This document shows, piece by piece, positions 32,698 to 40,077 of a DNA stretch of 40,077 nt. How positions within the stretch are numbered: the stretch's first letter is position 1; each line of letters opens with the position of its first letter. Source of the DNA: Candidatus Bathycorpusculum sp. (GTDB lineage Archaea; Thermoproteota; Bathyarchaeia; Bathyarchaeales; Bathycorpusculaceae). The notes beneath the pieces were generated by a model. That model ran no database searches and had not been told where the DNA came from. It was given only the letters and a program-made list of their open reading frames with translations. The translations under genes and the position numbers were made by a program. The stretch is taken from the NCBI GenBank assembly GCA_009778385.1, contig WRJX01000094.1:1-40077 (forward strand), given 5' to 3'.

Positions 32698-33033
32698 TTA
32701 GAGAGCTCCTTGCTTTTGGTAGGCGTTTAGACGCATTTGCTCTTGCCACTCATTTACCTTTAACGGTTTAGGAGGATGACCAACTGGCTGTAGGGCACCT
32801 TGGCCCTGCCTGTTTTTTAGAACTAAACCATCTACTAAGGTGGCTGTGGGCAAATTTTGCAGTATAGAATCCGCATTTACACATGGAAAAGCGTTTAGCA
32901 GGGCATCGGTAAATTCGTCAGGGGCCATACGGTTTAGTTGCTCTTTAGTTGGCTGATCAAAAAGAGCCGCCCTACGTAGTAGATTTAGGGCATAAGCTTG
33001 TGGTGATTTACGATGAGGCAAAACAAGTAGCAC
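32698..33033 (-). CDS. Hypothetical protein upstream of TerS, 111 aa
   Basis: GTG at 33033; an alternative TTG at 33021 is better placed after GGAG (MPHRKSPQAYALNLLRRAAL). Helical with EEQLNRMAPDEF-like KEQLNRMAPDEFTDALLNAF and a Pro/Gln-rich C-terminus (LQPVGHPPKPLKVNEWQEQM). No domain is recognised. Probably the first gene of the packaging operon; a 150-bp gap with no convincing gene separates it from TerS. Confidence 0.55.
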   Translation of the reverse strand: MLLVLPHRKSPQAYALNLLRRAALFDQPTKEQLNRMAPDEFTDALLNAFPCVNADSILQNLPTATLVDGLVLKNRQGQGALQPVGHPPKPLKVNEWQEQMRLNAYQKQGAL

Positions 33034-33259
33034 ACTCCAAAATAGGTTTTTAGGGTTTTAGGCTTGAACCATGTGGGCGTTAGTCATGAAGCCTAACGGT
33101 AACATAACATGTACCACTAAACATGATACGGTATATAAACTTTCTCCACCAGAAACACCACACTTTCAAATGGAGGTGTAAAAAATAAAAACAAGAAAAC
33201 CGAATGAACACCCATATGCCAATCAAGCCTTTGAAAGGCGATTTACACAGTCTCAAGCC

Positions 33260-33937
33260 TTAAAAAGGAACAAATTTCACAGTCAAAGTATACGCTCCAT
33301 TGCTAAGAGAAGGACTGCCAGTATTGTAAAGGAAGACATATTCCTCGAGTTGAATATAATATGTACCTGCTTCCAAATCTACCTTCGTGTCAGATGCCTT
33401 AACCCCGCCATGAAAAACATCCCGAACAACTTCAAGTTGCTCATCATTAGAGTTCATCAAACGCATTTGCAAATAGCTGGGAGCAATGGGGCCGCCCTTA
33501 GCTACATTTATCGTTAATCTGCCTGCTTGCGGTAATACAACACTATACCTATTTAATCTAATTGCGGGCGTTATTGAACCTGAAACTGGCTCTCCGAAAG
33601 ACAATTCAGTCGTGGGAGTAGGAGTTGATGTGGGTGTTGGAGTAGGTGCAGAAGTAGAGGTTGATGTCGATGTACTACTATCGCCATCGCCGTTGCCGCC
33701 GTTGCTACTGCTGGAGTTGGGGCTTGGAGTAGCAGATGTCGATTGCTGTGTTGGGTTGGGTGTTGCTGTTGACATCGCAGTCACGGTAGCTGTTGGGTTT
33801 GTCTGTGAGCTACTGCTGCTTGTGTAAACTTCATCTAATGAGACGTTTCCAGTTATGAAGACATATATCGTAATAATGGCGGCTATAAGTGCTATGCTGC
33901 CTGTAATACCTGCCCATACACGATTAATGAGATTCAT
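33260..33937 (-). CDS. Membrane-anchored PPC-domain-like surface protein
   Basis: 225 aa. Signal/anchor helix at about residues 8-31 (AGITGSIALIAAIITIYVFI), then a Ser/Thr/Pro-rich low-complexity stalk (about 40-115; many TPTPTST units, likely glycosylated), then a ~105-residue beta-sandwich: GEPVSGSITPAIRLNRYSVV, QAGRLTINVAKGGPIAPSYL, DLEAGTYYIQLEEY and SNGAYTLTVKFVPF, which matches the bacterial pre-peptidase C-terminal (PPC) pattern. PPC domains bind surface partners or aid secretion. Encoded alone and facing the window's surface-protein group; 226 bp separate it from the packaging operon, so membership of the provirus is uncertain. Confidence 0.75.
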   Translation of the reverse strand: MNLINRVWAGITGSIALIAAIITIYVFITGNVSLDEVYTSSSSSQTNPTATVTAMSTATPNPTQQSTSATPSPNSSSSNGGNGDGDSSTSTSTSTSAPTPTPTSTPTPTTELSFGEPVSGSITPAIRLNRYSVVLPQAGRLTINVAKGGPIAPSYLQMRLMNSNDEQLEVVRDVFHGGVKASDTKVDLEAGTYYIQLEEYVFLYNTGSPSLSNGAYTLTVKFVPF

Positions 33938-34189
33938 CTAGTTGCACTCTCTCTGCCAAAGCGAGCTATGGCTATGTTGATGTGTATGTTAGGCAGGAAT
34001 ATTTAACTTTTTGATATGTGTGAGCCCTTCTTGTTTTTAGAGCCATAGCCCAAATTTGAGCACAAACAAAAAAAACACCCCTGCCAAGAGTGAGTACATA
34101 CAGCAGAAGCAATATTTTTTATAAAAAGTCGGGCGCCGCTTTGTCACACCCCTATGAAAACTTCGATTATTGTATCTTTATAAAGTAGG

Positions 34190-34206
34190 GGCGGCATTCT
34201 GCCGCC
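34190..34206. terminator. GC-rich hairpin GGCGGCA-TTC-TGCCGCC
   Basis: A perfect 7-bp stem (34190-34196 with 34200-34206) and a 3-nt loop, 14 nt beyond the stop of the minus-strand gene at 34220, in otherwise AT-rich DNA. Most likely an RNA stem ending or protecting that transcript; no clean U-run follows on the minus strand, so an intrinsic terminator is not certain. Confidence 0.45.
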
Positions 34207-34219
34207 GGCAGACGGTTTG

Positions 34220-35011
34220 CTATCTCGACTTTCGGGATAACGCCTGTTTTGTAACGACAATAGGAATTGTGATGAGGCATGTGGTGGCTATGATGATGAG
34301 TAGGTTAGATGGCCATGGGGTTGGCTGTGAATCAGGAGTCGGTGGGGTTGTAGGGTTGGGTGTTAATTGATTTGTGGGATAGGGGGTTAATTGGTTTGGG
34401 GCGTTGGTTGGTGAAGTGTTTGATGGCGGTAAAGTAGTAAAAGTTAGTGGGTTAAACGTTACCATTACAGTGTTACTCCAATCACCCTCAACACCACTAA
34501 ACTCATAGTGAGCTGCAAACAACGGCGGCATATAATTAGGAACGTAATCAACAAAACCTATAAGCGCCCTTACCTCAACATCAACCTGACCATACCGAGG
34601 TAGTCCATCGTAATAAGGTATCATAGTGTATTCTGAATCTGTTTGTTCAAAATACTCTTTTGGATTAGAGGAAAGCAAGTGTCAATTGTCATTTGAGTAG
34701 TGGCCTTTGTAGCGGTATTGATAATATAGGTGGACCGTGGAGCCGTTGTTTGGTTGTGTGAAGGGCTGGTTTTTAATTTTAATGATGTTTTTGTTTTCTA
34801 CGGTGTATCCTGGGTATGTTTTTGTTTCTCCTGTGTAAGGATCTATGGTGGAAGTTGGGGGAACATCATAAGAACTGGAAATTTCTTCTATGGTAAATGT
34901 TGGTATAGAAGGCATAGTTTCAGGAGCCACACAGAACTCAACCAACAACAAACTTGAAACAGCTGCAGCAAGAATTAGTGTTAATACAAACTTTTTACAC
35001 AAACCAGACAT
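34220..35011 (-). pseudogene. Surface protein gene with in-frame TGA, about 263 codons
   Basis: Frames 34682-35011 (109 aa) and 34220-34678 are in one register, separated only by TGA (34682-34684). The first part starts with a signal peptide (MSGLCKKFVLTLILAAAVSS) and IKIKNQPFTQPNNGSTVHLY; the second continues LLSSNPKEYFEQTDSEYTMI, then GQVDVEVRALIGFVDYVPNY, a Pro/Thr-rich stalk and a C-terminal anchor (LLIIIATTCLITIPIVV). The TGA falls where a tryptophan would suit (SNDN-x-HLL), as if TGG had mutated. Other genes in the window use TGA as stop and TGG for Trp, so recoding is unlikely. Without read-through the anchor is lost and the N-terminal part would be secreted. The family is one of the anchored proteins frequent in uncultured archaea (inference). 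Confidence 0.75.
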
Positions 35012-35055
35012 AATAGCTTACTTCCATATTTGATGTTGATCTGTGAAACACTTTT

Positions 35056-35066
35056 CTTATATATAC
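35056..35066 (-). promoter_or_regulatory. TATA box of the surface protein gene
   Basis: GTATATATAAG on the minus strand, 45 nt before the ATG at 35011, a strong archaeal TATA element giving a leader of about 20 nt. Confidence 0.5.
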
Positions 35067-35147
35067 AAATATGCCCAATTTTACACCCAATTCCAAAAAA
35101 ATAAAAAAAGTTGTTTCTTTTTACAAACAGGTTTTATTGTTTGTTTT

Positions 35148-35278
35148 TCATCTCTTGTTTAGCCTAAGCTCAGTATTTTCTTTTCTTAAAGTGGTATTTT
35201 CATCTATCAACGCTTTCATGACAACATTAAGTTGGGTTGTCATGTTACTTGCAAGTTTAACATGTCAATTTGTGCCAT
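35148..35278 (-). pseudogene. Third remnant of the tail coiled-coil gene
   Basis: The minus strand reads MAQIDMLNLQV, then, after a one-base shift, TTQLNVVMKALIDENTTLRK and ENTELRLNKR before TGA 35148-35150. This resembles ALALLNVRFQDLTIQVNAVV...GALMAENAELQKNL in the intact 70-aa gene (14530-14742) in spacing of the LN, QVN, V--AL and EN-EL positions. The similarity is weaker than for the copy at 924-1111, so homology is probable, not certain. The inner ATG at 35243 could still give a 31-aa peptide. Its 5' end faces the start of the GTINN-repeat gene, as the other remnant faces the collagen-like gene. Confidence 0.5.
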
Positions 35279-35357
35279 AGGTGAAGTTTCAAGGTTGTCT
35301 ATCCTGAAAAAATAAATGTGGGCTTCGAGTTTATTGAGTGTAAGGTTTAGATATATT

Positions 35358-37100
35358 ATGAAAAAAATAGTATTTAAAAAGTTTACAGCAACAATCATAG
35401 CACTATCCATGATGCTCATGCTACTACCCATTATATCTATGACTGCACCCACAGCAGCAGACACACCACTGATAGTCGTAACTAGTATGGATGAATTGGA
35501 AGCGGCATTACGGGCTGGTGCAACTGACATCCTAATCCCCTCAGACCGCGTCATCGGAATAATGATTAATAGTCAAATTGAAATCGGCCCTGACGTTACG
35601 TTAACAAATCAAGGCGCAATCCTCCTCTACCTCGAGGAAACAATCTACAACTGGGGCACAATAGACAACCAAGGAGAAATACGCAACATGGGGGCCACAA
35701 TATACAACGGGGGCACAATAAACAACAGCGACGGAATATACAACAGTGGCACAATAAACAACAATGGCGCAATCAACAACTGGGATACAATAGACAACGG
35801 GGGCACAATAGACAACGGGGGCACAATAAACAACACAGGTACACTATACGTCTGGGACACAATAAACAACAACGAAGACGGCACAATAAACAACAGAGGC
35901 ACAATCACCACCCACTGGGGCGCAGCTAGCTTCCCAAATCCAATACTAGGCGGCGATATGATCACAATAGTCAGCTGGGGCACAATAAACAATCAGGGCA
36001 CAATATGCAACTGGAACACAATAGACAACAAGGGCACAATAAACAACAATGGCGTAATCAGAAACATCGATGGTACAATAGACAACACGGGCACAATAGA
36101 CAACCAAGGAGGCACAATATACAACGATGGCGGCACAATAGATAACGGGGGTACAATAAACAACAATGGGAGCGCAATAAGCAACAACTGGGGTATGATA
36201 GAAAACTGGGGTACAATAAATAACAACGAAGACGGCACAATAAACAACAACGTCCGGAGTGGAATAATTGGGTACATAATATGCAACGTGGGCACAATAA
36301 ACAACAACGGCGTAATAGCCACCTATAGGTACACAATAGAAAACTGGGGCACAATAAACAACAACGGCATAATATACAACTTTGGGGACGCAATAGAAAA
36401 CTGGGGTACAATAAACAACTATTTAGAGGGCACAATAGAAAACTGGAGCACAATAAACAACAATGAAGACGGCATAATAGACAATCAGGGTACAATATAC
36501 AACTGGGGTACAATATGTAACTGGGGTACAATAGACAACGGGGGCACAATAACCAACAATGAAGACGGTATAATAGACAATCAGGGTGCAATAAACAACT
36601 GGAAAACACTCAAAAAAGGGTTCCCAATAGACATAGGGTTTCCAATAGGCTGGTTCACAAGAACATACATCATGGGCACAATAAACAACATGGGTACAAT
36701 AAACAACAATGAAGACGGTATAATCAACAACAATGACGCTTGTACGATCAACAACTTTGGCACAATAGACAACACAGGCACAATAGACAACACGGGCGAC
36801 ATAGACAATCAGGGTATAATAAACAACTGGAAAACACTCAAAAGCATGGACCCAATAGACACAGAGTTCCCAATAATCATCGAGTTCCCAATAGACTGGT
36901 TCACAAGAACATACATCATGGGCGCAATAAACAACTGGGGTACAATAGACAACACGGGTACAATAAACAACTGGGGTACAATATACAACGTGGGCACTAT
37001 ATACAATGATGATGGCACAATAGACAATCAGGGTACTATAGATAATCAGGGCACAATAACTAATTGGACTCTAAATAAGCGGGTGTGGCCTATTTTTTGA
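35358..37100 (+). CDS. Secreted Asn-rich pentapeptide-repeat protein (GTINN repeats), 580 aa
   Basis: ATG 35358 begins MKKIVFKKFTATIIALSMML, a signal peptide to about residue 40. Residues about 45-95 are a non-repetitive cap (MDELEAALRAGATDILIPSD). The remaining ~480 residues are built from five-residue units of the type GTI-(N/D/Y/E)-N, often joined as GTINN-x-GTIDN, encoded by GGCACAATA(A/G)ACAAC. Five-residue periodicity with an Ile every turn and many Asn fits a regular beta-solenoid with Asn ladders, probably a fibrous surface adhesin. An internal duplication (WFTRTYIMG) at about 36600 and 36828 interrupts the ladder. Codons are A/C-rich. No C-terminal anchor; an InlB-type fragment follows out of frame at 37136, so the original protein may have been longer. 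Confidence 0.8.
   Translation: MKKIVFKKFTATIIALSMMLMLLPIISMTAPTAADTPLIVVTSMDELEAALRAGATDILIPSDRVIGIMINSQIEIGPDVTLTNQGAILLYLEETIYNWGTIDNQGEIRNMGATIYNGGTINNSDGIYNSGTINNNGAINNWDTIDNGGTIDNGGTINNTGTLYVWDTINNNEDGTINNRGTITTHWGAASFPNPILGGDMITIVSWGTINNQGTICNWNTIDNKGTINNNGVIRNIDGTIDNTGTIDNQGGTIYNDGGTIDNGGTINNNGSAISNNWGMIENWGTINNNEDGTINNNVRSGIIGYIICNVGTINNNGVIATYRYTIENWGTINNNGIIYNFGDAIENWGTINNYLEGTIENWSTINNNEDGIIDNQGTIYNWGTICNWGTIDNGGTITNNEDGIIDNQGAINNWKTLKKGFPIDIGFPIGWFTRTYIMGTINNMGTINNNEDGIINNNDACTINNFGTIDNTGTIDNTGDIDNQGIINNWKTLKSMDPIDTEFPIIIEFPIDWFTRTYIMGAINNWGTIDNTGTINNWGTIYNVGTIYNDDGTIDNQGTIDNQGTITNWTLNKRVWPIF
35634..37070 (+). repeat. 15-bp tandem-like repeat array within the GTINN gene
   Basis: Roughly 90 units of 15 bp of the form GGNACAATADACAAC run through the gene with few breaks; two longer near-identical blocks around 36600-36680 and 36828-36921 share AACTGGAAAACACTCAAA and GGTTCACAAGAACATACAT. 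Such arrays can expand or contract by slippage or recombination, so length is probably variable between strains. Confidence 0.75.
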
Positions 37101-37135
37101 TAATCTGGCTGTTAATTTCTTTAGGGCTACTTTAG

Positions 37136-37387
37136 ATGTCTGTAGTGCTTTCCAGTGATTCCATAAAAGACGGTTACACCTTTATAGGCTGGCTGTATAA
37201 TGGGGTGACTTGCAAAGTCGGTGACCCGTTTACAATGCCTGCGGTAGATGTGGTACTGTTTGCTAAGTGGAGCCGTTTGGATGTAAATAAAGCTGGCAAT
37301 AACAACAATTTTGATCCTATAGGCGACAACGGCACCGGTACAGCAACGGCAACAACAGCAATGGAAAAGGGTATAGTTAATAATTAA
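37136..37387 (+). pseudogene. Fragment with one InlB-type repeat
   Basis: The frame from 37136 gives IKDGYTFIGWLYNGVTCKVG, then DPFTMPAVDVVLFAKWSRLD, the typical end of a Listeria-Bacteroides repeat (GY-F-GW...LFAKW), then an Asn/Thr-rich end without an anchor. A stop directly precedes the ATG. I read it as the detached C-terminus of the GTINN-repeat gene or of another adhesin, cut off by a frameshift and stops at 37100-37136. Confidence 0.55.
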
Positions 37388-37432
37388 CTAGTAGTGTTTT
37401 TGACGCTGTAAGTAAAGAAAAATTATCTCCGT

Positions 37433-37450
37433 CTTCTTTTTTTCTTTTTT
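37433..37450 (+). terminator. Poly-T terminator after the adhesin fragment
   Basis: CTTCTTTTTTTCTTTTTT on the plus strand, 46 nt after the stop at 37387, typical of archaeal poly-T termination. Confidence 0.55.
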
Positions 37451-37550
37451 AGAGGGTTTTACTTTACATTGTTCTTGAATCGTATGTAATTCAATAAACA
37501 CTTTTCCAAAAAACAGCTCCAAACGCTATACCTGCTCATCCATTGCACAG

Positions 37551-37564
37551 GAAAAAAGAAAAAA
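37551..37564 (-). terminator. Poly-T terminator of the winged-helix operon
   Basis: The minus strand reads GTTTTTTCTTTTTTC, 36 nt after the stop of the gene at 37601. Confidence 0.5.
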
Positions 37565-37600
37565 CATGTAAACCCACGACAACCAGAAAAATGAGTGTGG

Positions 37601-37978
37601 TTATTGTATGTTGAGTTTTTTCTTTATTTCTTCTTCAAGGTCGCTGTTGATGGGGTACATGCCGCTTATGTTAACCGCGCCGCCACACTCATAGAGGGAT
37701 TCTTCAAGTAGGGGGCTGTCAAATTTTTCTATCCATTTTGATTTGCCGTTGCCGAAAACGTCCCGTATCATAAGCGCAAGCCGAACAGTGCAATTCCACA
37801 CATCCACATAGAAATAAGCACCAACCTTATCCACCATCTCCACGTTTAGGCGGTCAAGCTCCTCCTGTGATGTAGCTGTGGCGGTTTGATCAGATGGGAA
37901 GCCTGCGTTTTGTGGGTTTAAGTCCCAGCGTAACTGATTCATGAGTTCGGGGTTATTTTTTATTTCTTCAAGCTTCAT
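37601..37978 (-). CDS. Hypothetical partner of the winged-helix protein, 125 aa
   Basis: Begins MKLEEIKNNPELMNQLRWDL NPQNAGFPSD. The central block (VGAYFYVDVWNCTVRLALMI, DVFGNGKSKWIEKFDSPLLE) contains a possible ligand-binding beta strand pair and a Cys; the C-terminus GGAVNISGMYPINSDLEEEI is conserved-looking. Family not recognised, but pairing with a small winged-helix regulator is common in archaea and their viruses. It begins 24 bp after the regulator's stop and so shares its transcript. Confidence 0.6.
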   Translation of the reverse strand: MKLEEIKNNPELMNQLRWDLNPQNAGFPSDQTATATSQEELDRLNVEMVDKVGAYFYVDVWNCTVRLALMIRDVFGNGKSKWIEKFDSPLLEESLYECGGAVNISGMYPINSDLEEEIKKKLNIQ

Positions 37979-38001
37979 GTTTATGCCTCTCTTTTTTGTT
38001 G

Positions 38002-38373
38002 TTAACTGGTGACTATTGTTATTGAGTCGTTTGGCTGTTGTTGTTTGTTTGCTATTATTTTTTTGTCTTCTTCAAATGTTAGGTCTGAGGCGAATTTTTC
38101 GAGGGATTTGGCTGCTTTGTAGTCTTTGTTGTATCGGTACATGTGGCTGTGGCCGACATTTCTTGTTCGGGCTATGAAGCCTAGTTTTTCTAGTCGTTCT
38201 ATTTCTCGCAGCGTGTGTCGGAAGCTTACGCCGCTGTTTTGGGCTATGTCTTGTTTGCTGTAGTCAAGGTCTTGAAATGTGGAGAGGAAGTCTAAGATTT
38301 TTGCTGCTGAGCCACCAAATAAGAGTTCTAAGGGGCCCATTTTTAAGGCTTTGTTTTGGGCTGCTTTAGTCAC
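38002..38373 (-). CDS. Winged-helix transcription regulator, 123 aa
   Basis: FGGSAAKILDFLSTFQDLDY, SKQDIAQNSGVSFRHTLREI (recognition helix), then ERLEKLGFIARTRNVGHSHM YRYN with a wing. A compact winged helix of the ArsR/MarR-like archaeal type, with an acidic and Gln-rich tail. DNA binding is clear; the regulated gene is unknown, although it heads the two-gene operon with the 125-aa gene and likely autoregulates. Confidence 0.78.
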   Translation of the reverse strand: MTKAAQNKALKMGPLELLFGGSAAKILDFLSTFQDLDYSKQDIAQNSGVSFRHTLREIERLEKLGFIARTRNVGHSHMYRYNKDYKAAKSLEKFASDLTFEEDKKIIANKQQQPNDSITIVTS

Positions 38374-38682
38374 GTTTTTCCACGGTTAGTTTACTGTGCC
38401 ATCAACAATATAAACATTACCACAAATCAATTACATGTTATTACAAGTAACATTTACGTGTATTATGCCATTATGCGTATTAATACTATATAGATAACAT
38501 GTGGGATAATCCCTGAACAACACTTTCACGCCAAAAATATGGACAAACAAGCAAAAAAACAAACCACCCAAAACAATCCGCACCCGTCTGCAACATAAGC
38601 GTATCAACTGGCACCTCAACATCATTCCCAACAAAAATTTCCAGCATGTCATACAAAGCTTAAGGCGTTTTATCTGCAAATA
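38374..38682. other. Gene-free stretch before the transposase remnant
   Basis: 309 bp with promoter-type AT-rich DNA for the winged-helix operon; no supportable gene. The plus strand from about 38560 is A/C-rich. Confidence 0.35.
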
Positions 38683-38813
38683 AAAACTCATAGAGGTCAT
38701 AGAGTTACCATTGTTACGTTGACTAAAAAAATGCTTGAGGTTATTATCATTTGCTTGCCATGGTGAGATATTTTTTGGAGGAATCATTGAAGCCTAAGCG
38801 GAGACAAAGGTGA
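38683..38813 (+). pseudogene. C-terminal remnant of an IS110-like transposase
   Basis: In one frame the sequence reads KTHRGHRVTIVTLTKKMLEVI, then (after a one-base insertion) YHLLAMVRYFLEESLKPKRR QR and TGA 38811-38813. The pattern RGH-x-AIV-x-ARKMLxxIYHLL...KPKRRxR is typical of the C-terminus of IS110/IS1111 transposases. Only this last ~40 residues survive. Confidence 0.55.
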
Positions 38814-38909
38814 TTAAAACTATTGATTTATTGGTTCCGTTCGAGGCGGCTTTGGGTCTACTGATCAAGGATGCTCTGTAAATGACAAATAATTAATAGA
38901 CACTTTCAT

Positions 38910-38934
38910 GAAAGAAAAAAAGAAAAAAGAAAAA
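38910..38934 (-). terminator. Poly-T terminator of the MucBP gene
   Basis: On the minus strand a 25-nt run of T with occasional C (TTTTTCTTTTTTCTTTTTTT CTT), 40 nt after the stop at 38975. Confidence 0.55.
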
Positions 38935-38974
38935 CGGTAGACTTTTTCAGCCTACAAATACGCCCTATTGAAGT

Positions 38975-40077
38975 TTATTTTCGCCTACCAAAAAAGAGGT
39001 AAGACACAACCCCCAACAACACCAACACAACTACAGCTACAGCCACAACTAACCCTGTATTTCTCATAGTCCAAAATGTCTCATCATCTCCATTAACAGG
39101 CGGAGAAGAACTGGGTGACACAGAATTCGAAGGAACCGAACCAGACGGAGATGGACTAGCAGATGGAGATGGAGATGGGCTGGTAGAAGGGGACGGAGAT
39201 GGGCTGGTAGATGGAGATGGAGATGGGCTAACAGATGGAGATGGGCTGGTAGAAGGGGACGGAGATGGGCTGGTAGATGGAGATGGAGATGGGCTAACAG
39301 AGGGCGATGGAGATGGACTAACAGAAGGGGACGGAGACGGTTCAATTGGCCGGTTTTCAGTGTAGTAGAAAGTAATCACGTTATTTTCAGCATTAAGAGT
39401 AATAGTAATAGATGTAGGTGCAACAGCTGTAAACCCAGTAATCAAAGGAGCCACCTCAGTAACCACAGCACCCTCCTCCTTACCATAAACAACCTTATCA
39501 AGAGCAACACTAAGCACAGTACCCTGCAAATAATAATGAACTACATACTCAACATCTAAAGAAACCGGCTCCTCCACATAATAGAAAACAAACTCATTAC
39601 CCTCAGCAACCAAAGTTTTAGTCAAAAATGAATTAACAGCCACATAACCAGCAACATTAACAGCGTTTTCAGTAACAATACTATTCATAGTCTTACCACC
39701 AACAACCTTATCCTCAGCAACCTTAGTAGTAGTACCAAACTTGTAATAATGCACCGTATACTCAATATCCGTATTAGCCGTATAATAAAATACAACATCT
39801 TCTACATTATCCAAATCAACAACCTTAGGCGTAGAATCAACAATTGTATACCCAGCAATCACAACTGGATACTCAGTAACCACGCCATCATCATCCACAT
39901 CTGGCTTAAACACCAACTTATCACCATACACACTATTCTCAGTATTCTCCAAATAGTAATGCACAGCATACACAGGATCTACAGACAAAACACCCTCACG
40001 CATAACAGTGACTAAATAATGCTGCCACGTACCGTCTGGGGCGTACACGTTAATTCCAAAGTTAAGTTTGCCAACAT
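38975..40077 (-). CDS. MucBP-repeat surface protein with C-terminal anchor (N-terminus cut by window edge)
   Basis: The frame is open to the window edge, so the gene is incomplete at its 5' end. Three repeats of ~65-70 residues carry the MucBP signature: YAVHYYLENTENSV, YTVHYYKFGTTTKV and YVVHYYLQGTVLSV, each ending VVFYYT or FYYVE/FYYTE. Then a ~90-residue stalk of SPSPSVSPSPSPST repeats, and an anchor NTGLVVAVAVVVLVLLGVVS with a short basic tail FFGRRK. MucBP domains bind mucin or other glycans in gut bacteria, so adhesion to host material is plausible (inference). Repeat DNA in the stalk is degenerate 18-bp units. Confidence 0.85.
   Translation of the reverse strand, partial: VGKLNFGINVYAPDGTWQHYLVTVMREGVLSVDPVYAVHYYLENTENSVYGDKLVFKPDVDDDGVVTEYPVVIAGYTIVDSTPKVVDLDNVEDVVFYYTANTDIEYTVHYYKFGTTTKVAEDKVVGGKTMNSIVTENAVNVAGYVAVNSFLTKTLVAEGNEFVFYYVEEPVSLDVEYVVHYYLQGTVLSVALDKVVYGKEEGAVVTEVAPLITGFTAVAPTSITITLNAENNVITFYYTENRPIEPSPSPSVSPSPSPSVSPSPSPSTSPSPSPSTSPSPSVSPSPSPSTSPSPSPSTSPSPSPSASPSPSGSVPSNSVSPSSSPPVNGDDETFWTMRNTGLVVAVAVVVLVLLGVVSYLFFGRRK

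Noticed and set aside
14530-33033. Complete provirus with attachment sites
   Set aside because: No integrase, tRNA gene or flanking direct repeat was recognised in the window, so ends cannot be assigned.
12587-33033. An eCIS particle rather than a virus
   Set aside because: TerS, TerL, portal and capsid genes are present and no contractile sheath or AAA+ gene was seen, so the structural module is that of a tailed virus.
34220-35011. Genetic-code change (TGA as Trp) or selenocysteine
   Set aside because: Genes across the window use TGA as a normal stop and TGG for Trp; no SECIS-like hairpin was seen near the TGA.
35645-36808. Several long minus-strand frames with repeated FIVP or CLLC units
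   Set aside because: They are antisense shadows of the GTINN repeat array; the periodic DNA keeps all frames open.
36600-36930. Possible CRISPR array because of regular repeats
   Set aside because: The units are 15-bp coding repeats in frame with a signal-peptide protein, without spacers of constant length.

Overview
The window looks like chromosomal DNA of an uncultured archaeon, most likely of the Bathyarchaeia/Crenarchaeota-like or Thermoplasmata-like lineages (inference; lineage not proven). Archaeal signs are a fused formaldehyde-activating enzyme/3-hexulose-6-phosphate synthase (Fae-Hps), GGTGA/GGAG-type ribosome binding sites, TATA boxes about 30-45 nt before several starts, poly-T terminators, and many secreted proteins with Ser/Thr/Pro-rich linkers and a single C-terminal membrane anchor.

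Layout. (1) 1-12.4 kb is an accessory or host-like region full of debris: two decayed IS1-like zinc-ribbon transposase fragments around a 122-aa orphan; a secreted collagen-like protein set between two decayed pieces of a viral tail-fibre module; a ClbS/DfsB-family protein; Fae-Hps; a self-inhibited Fic AMP-transferase; a PIN/AbrB toxin-antitoxin pair; a cluster of tiny zinc-ribbon and helical proteins behind three near-identical palindromic operators, with a second, decayed copy 2 kb further on; a dead PadR-DUF2812 operon; and an unrecognised minus-strand operon. (2) 12.6-14.4 kb, plus strand: a 619-aa protein with a DUF4157 HEIGH domain, typical of effectors associated with extracellular contractile injection systems. 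(3) 14.5-33.0 kb, minus strand: a tailed-virus (Caudoviricetes-type) structural module in canonical order, read from right to left: small protein, TerS, TerL, small protein, portal, [HtrA-like protease], DNA methyltransferase, head protease/scaffold, decoration protein, HK97-type major capsid protein, a 1254-aa protein joining 11 InlB/Listeria-Bacteroides repeats to a connector-like C-terminus, tail completion, tail tube, chaperone-like pair, short tape-measure candidate, hub/fibre and a coiled-coil accessory. No integrase, replication gene or att site was recognised, so the proviral ends are unknown. (4) 33.2-40.1 kb is a surface-protein region: PPC-like and MucBP proteins, a signal-peptide protein interrupted by an in-frame TGA, a third remnant of the tail coiled-coil gene, an extraordinary GTINN-repeat protein, a two-gene winged-helix operon and an IS110-like transposase remnant.

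How it fits together. The structural genes form a nearly continuous minus-strand transcription unit whose start/stop junctions often overlap or nearly touch. Most of the non-structural cargo (DUF4157 protein, collagen-like protein, GTINN-repeat protein) is plus-strand and lies beside either the intact tail-tip genes or decayed copies of them, which suggests that the tail-tip end of related viruses is a hotspot for exchange of surface or effector genes. The most unusual items are the InlB-repeat/connector fusion inside the head-tail operon, the DUF4157 protein beside the tail tip, and the palindrome-controlled microprotein cluster.
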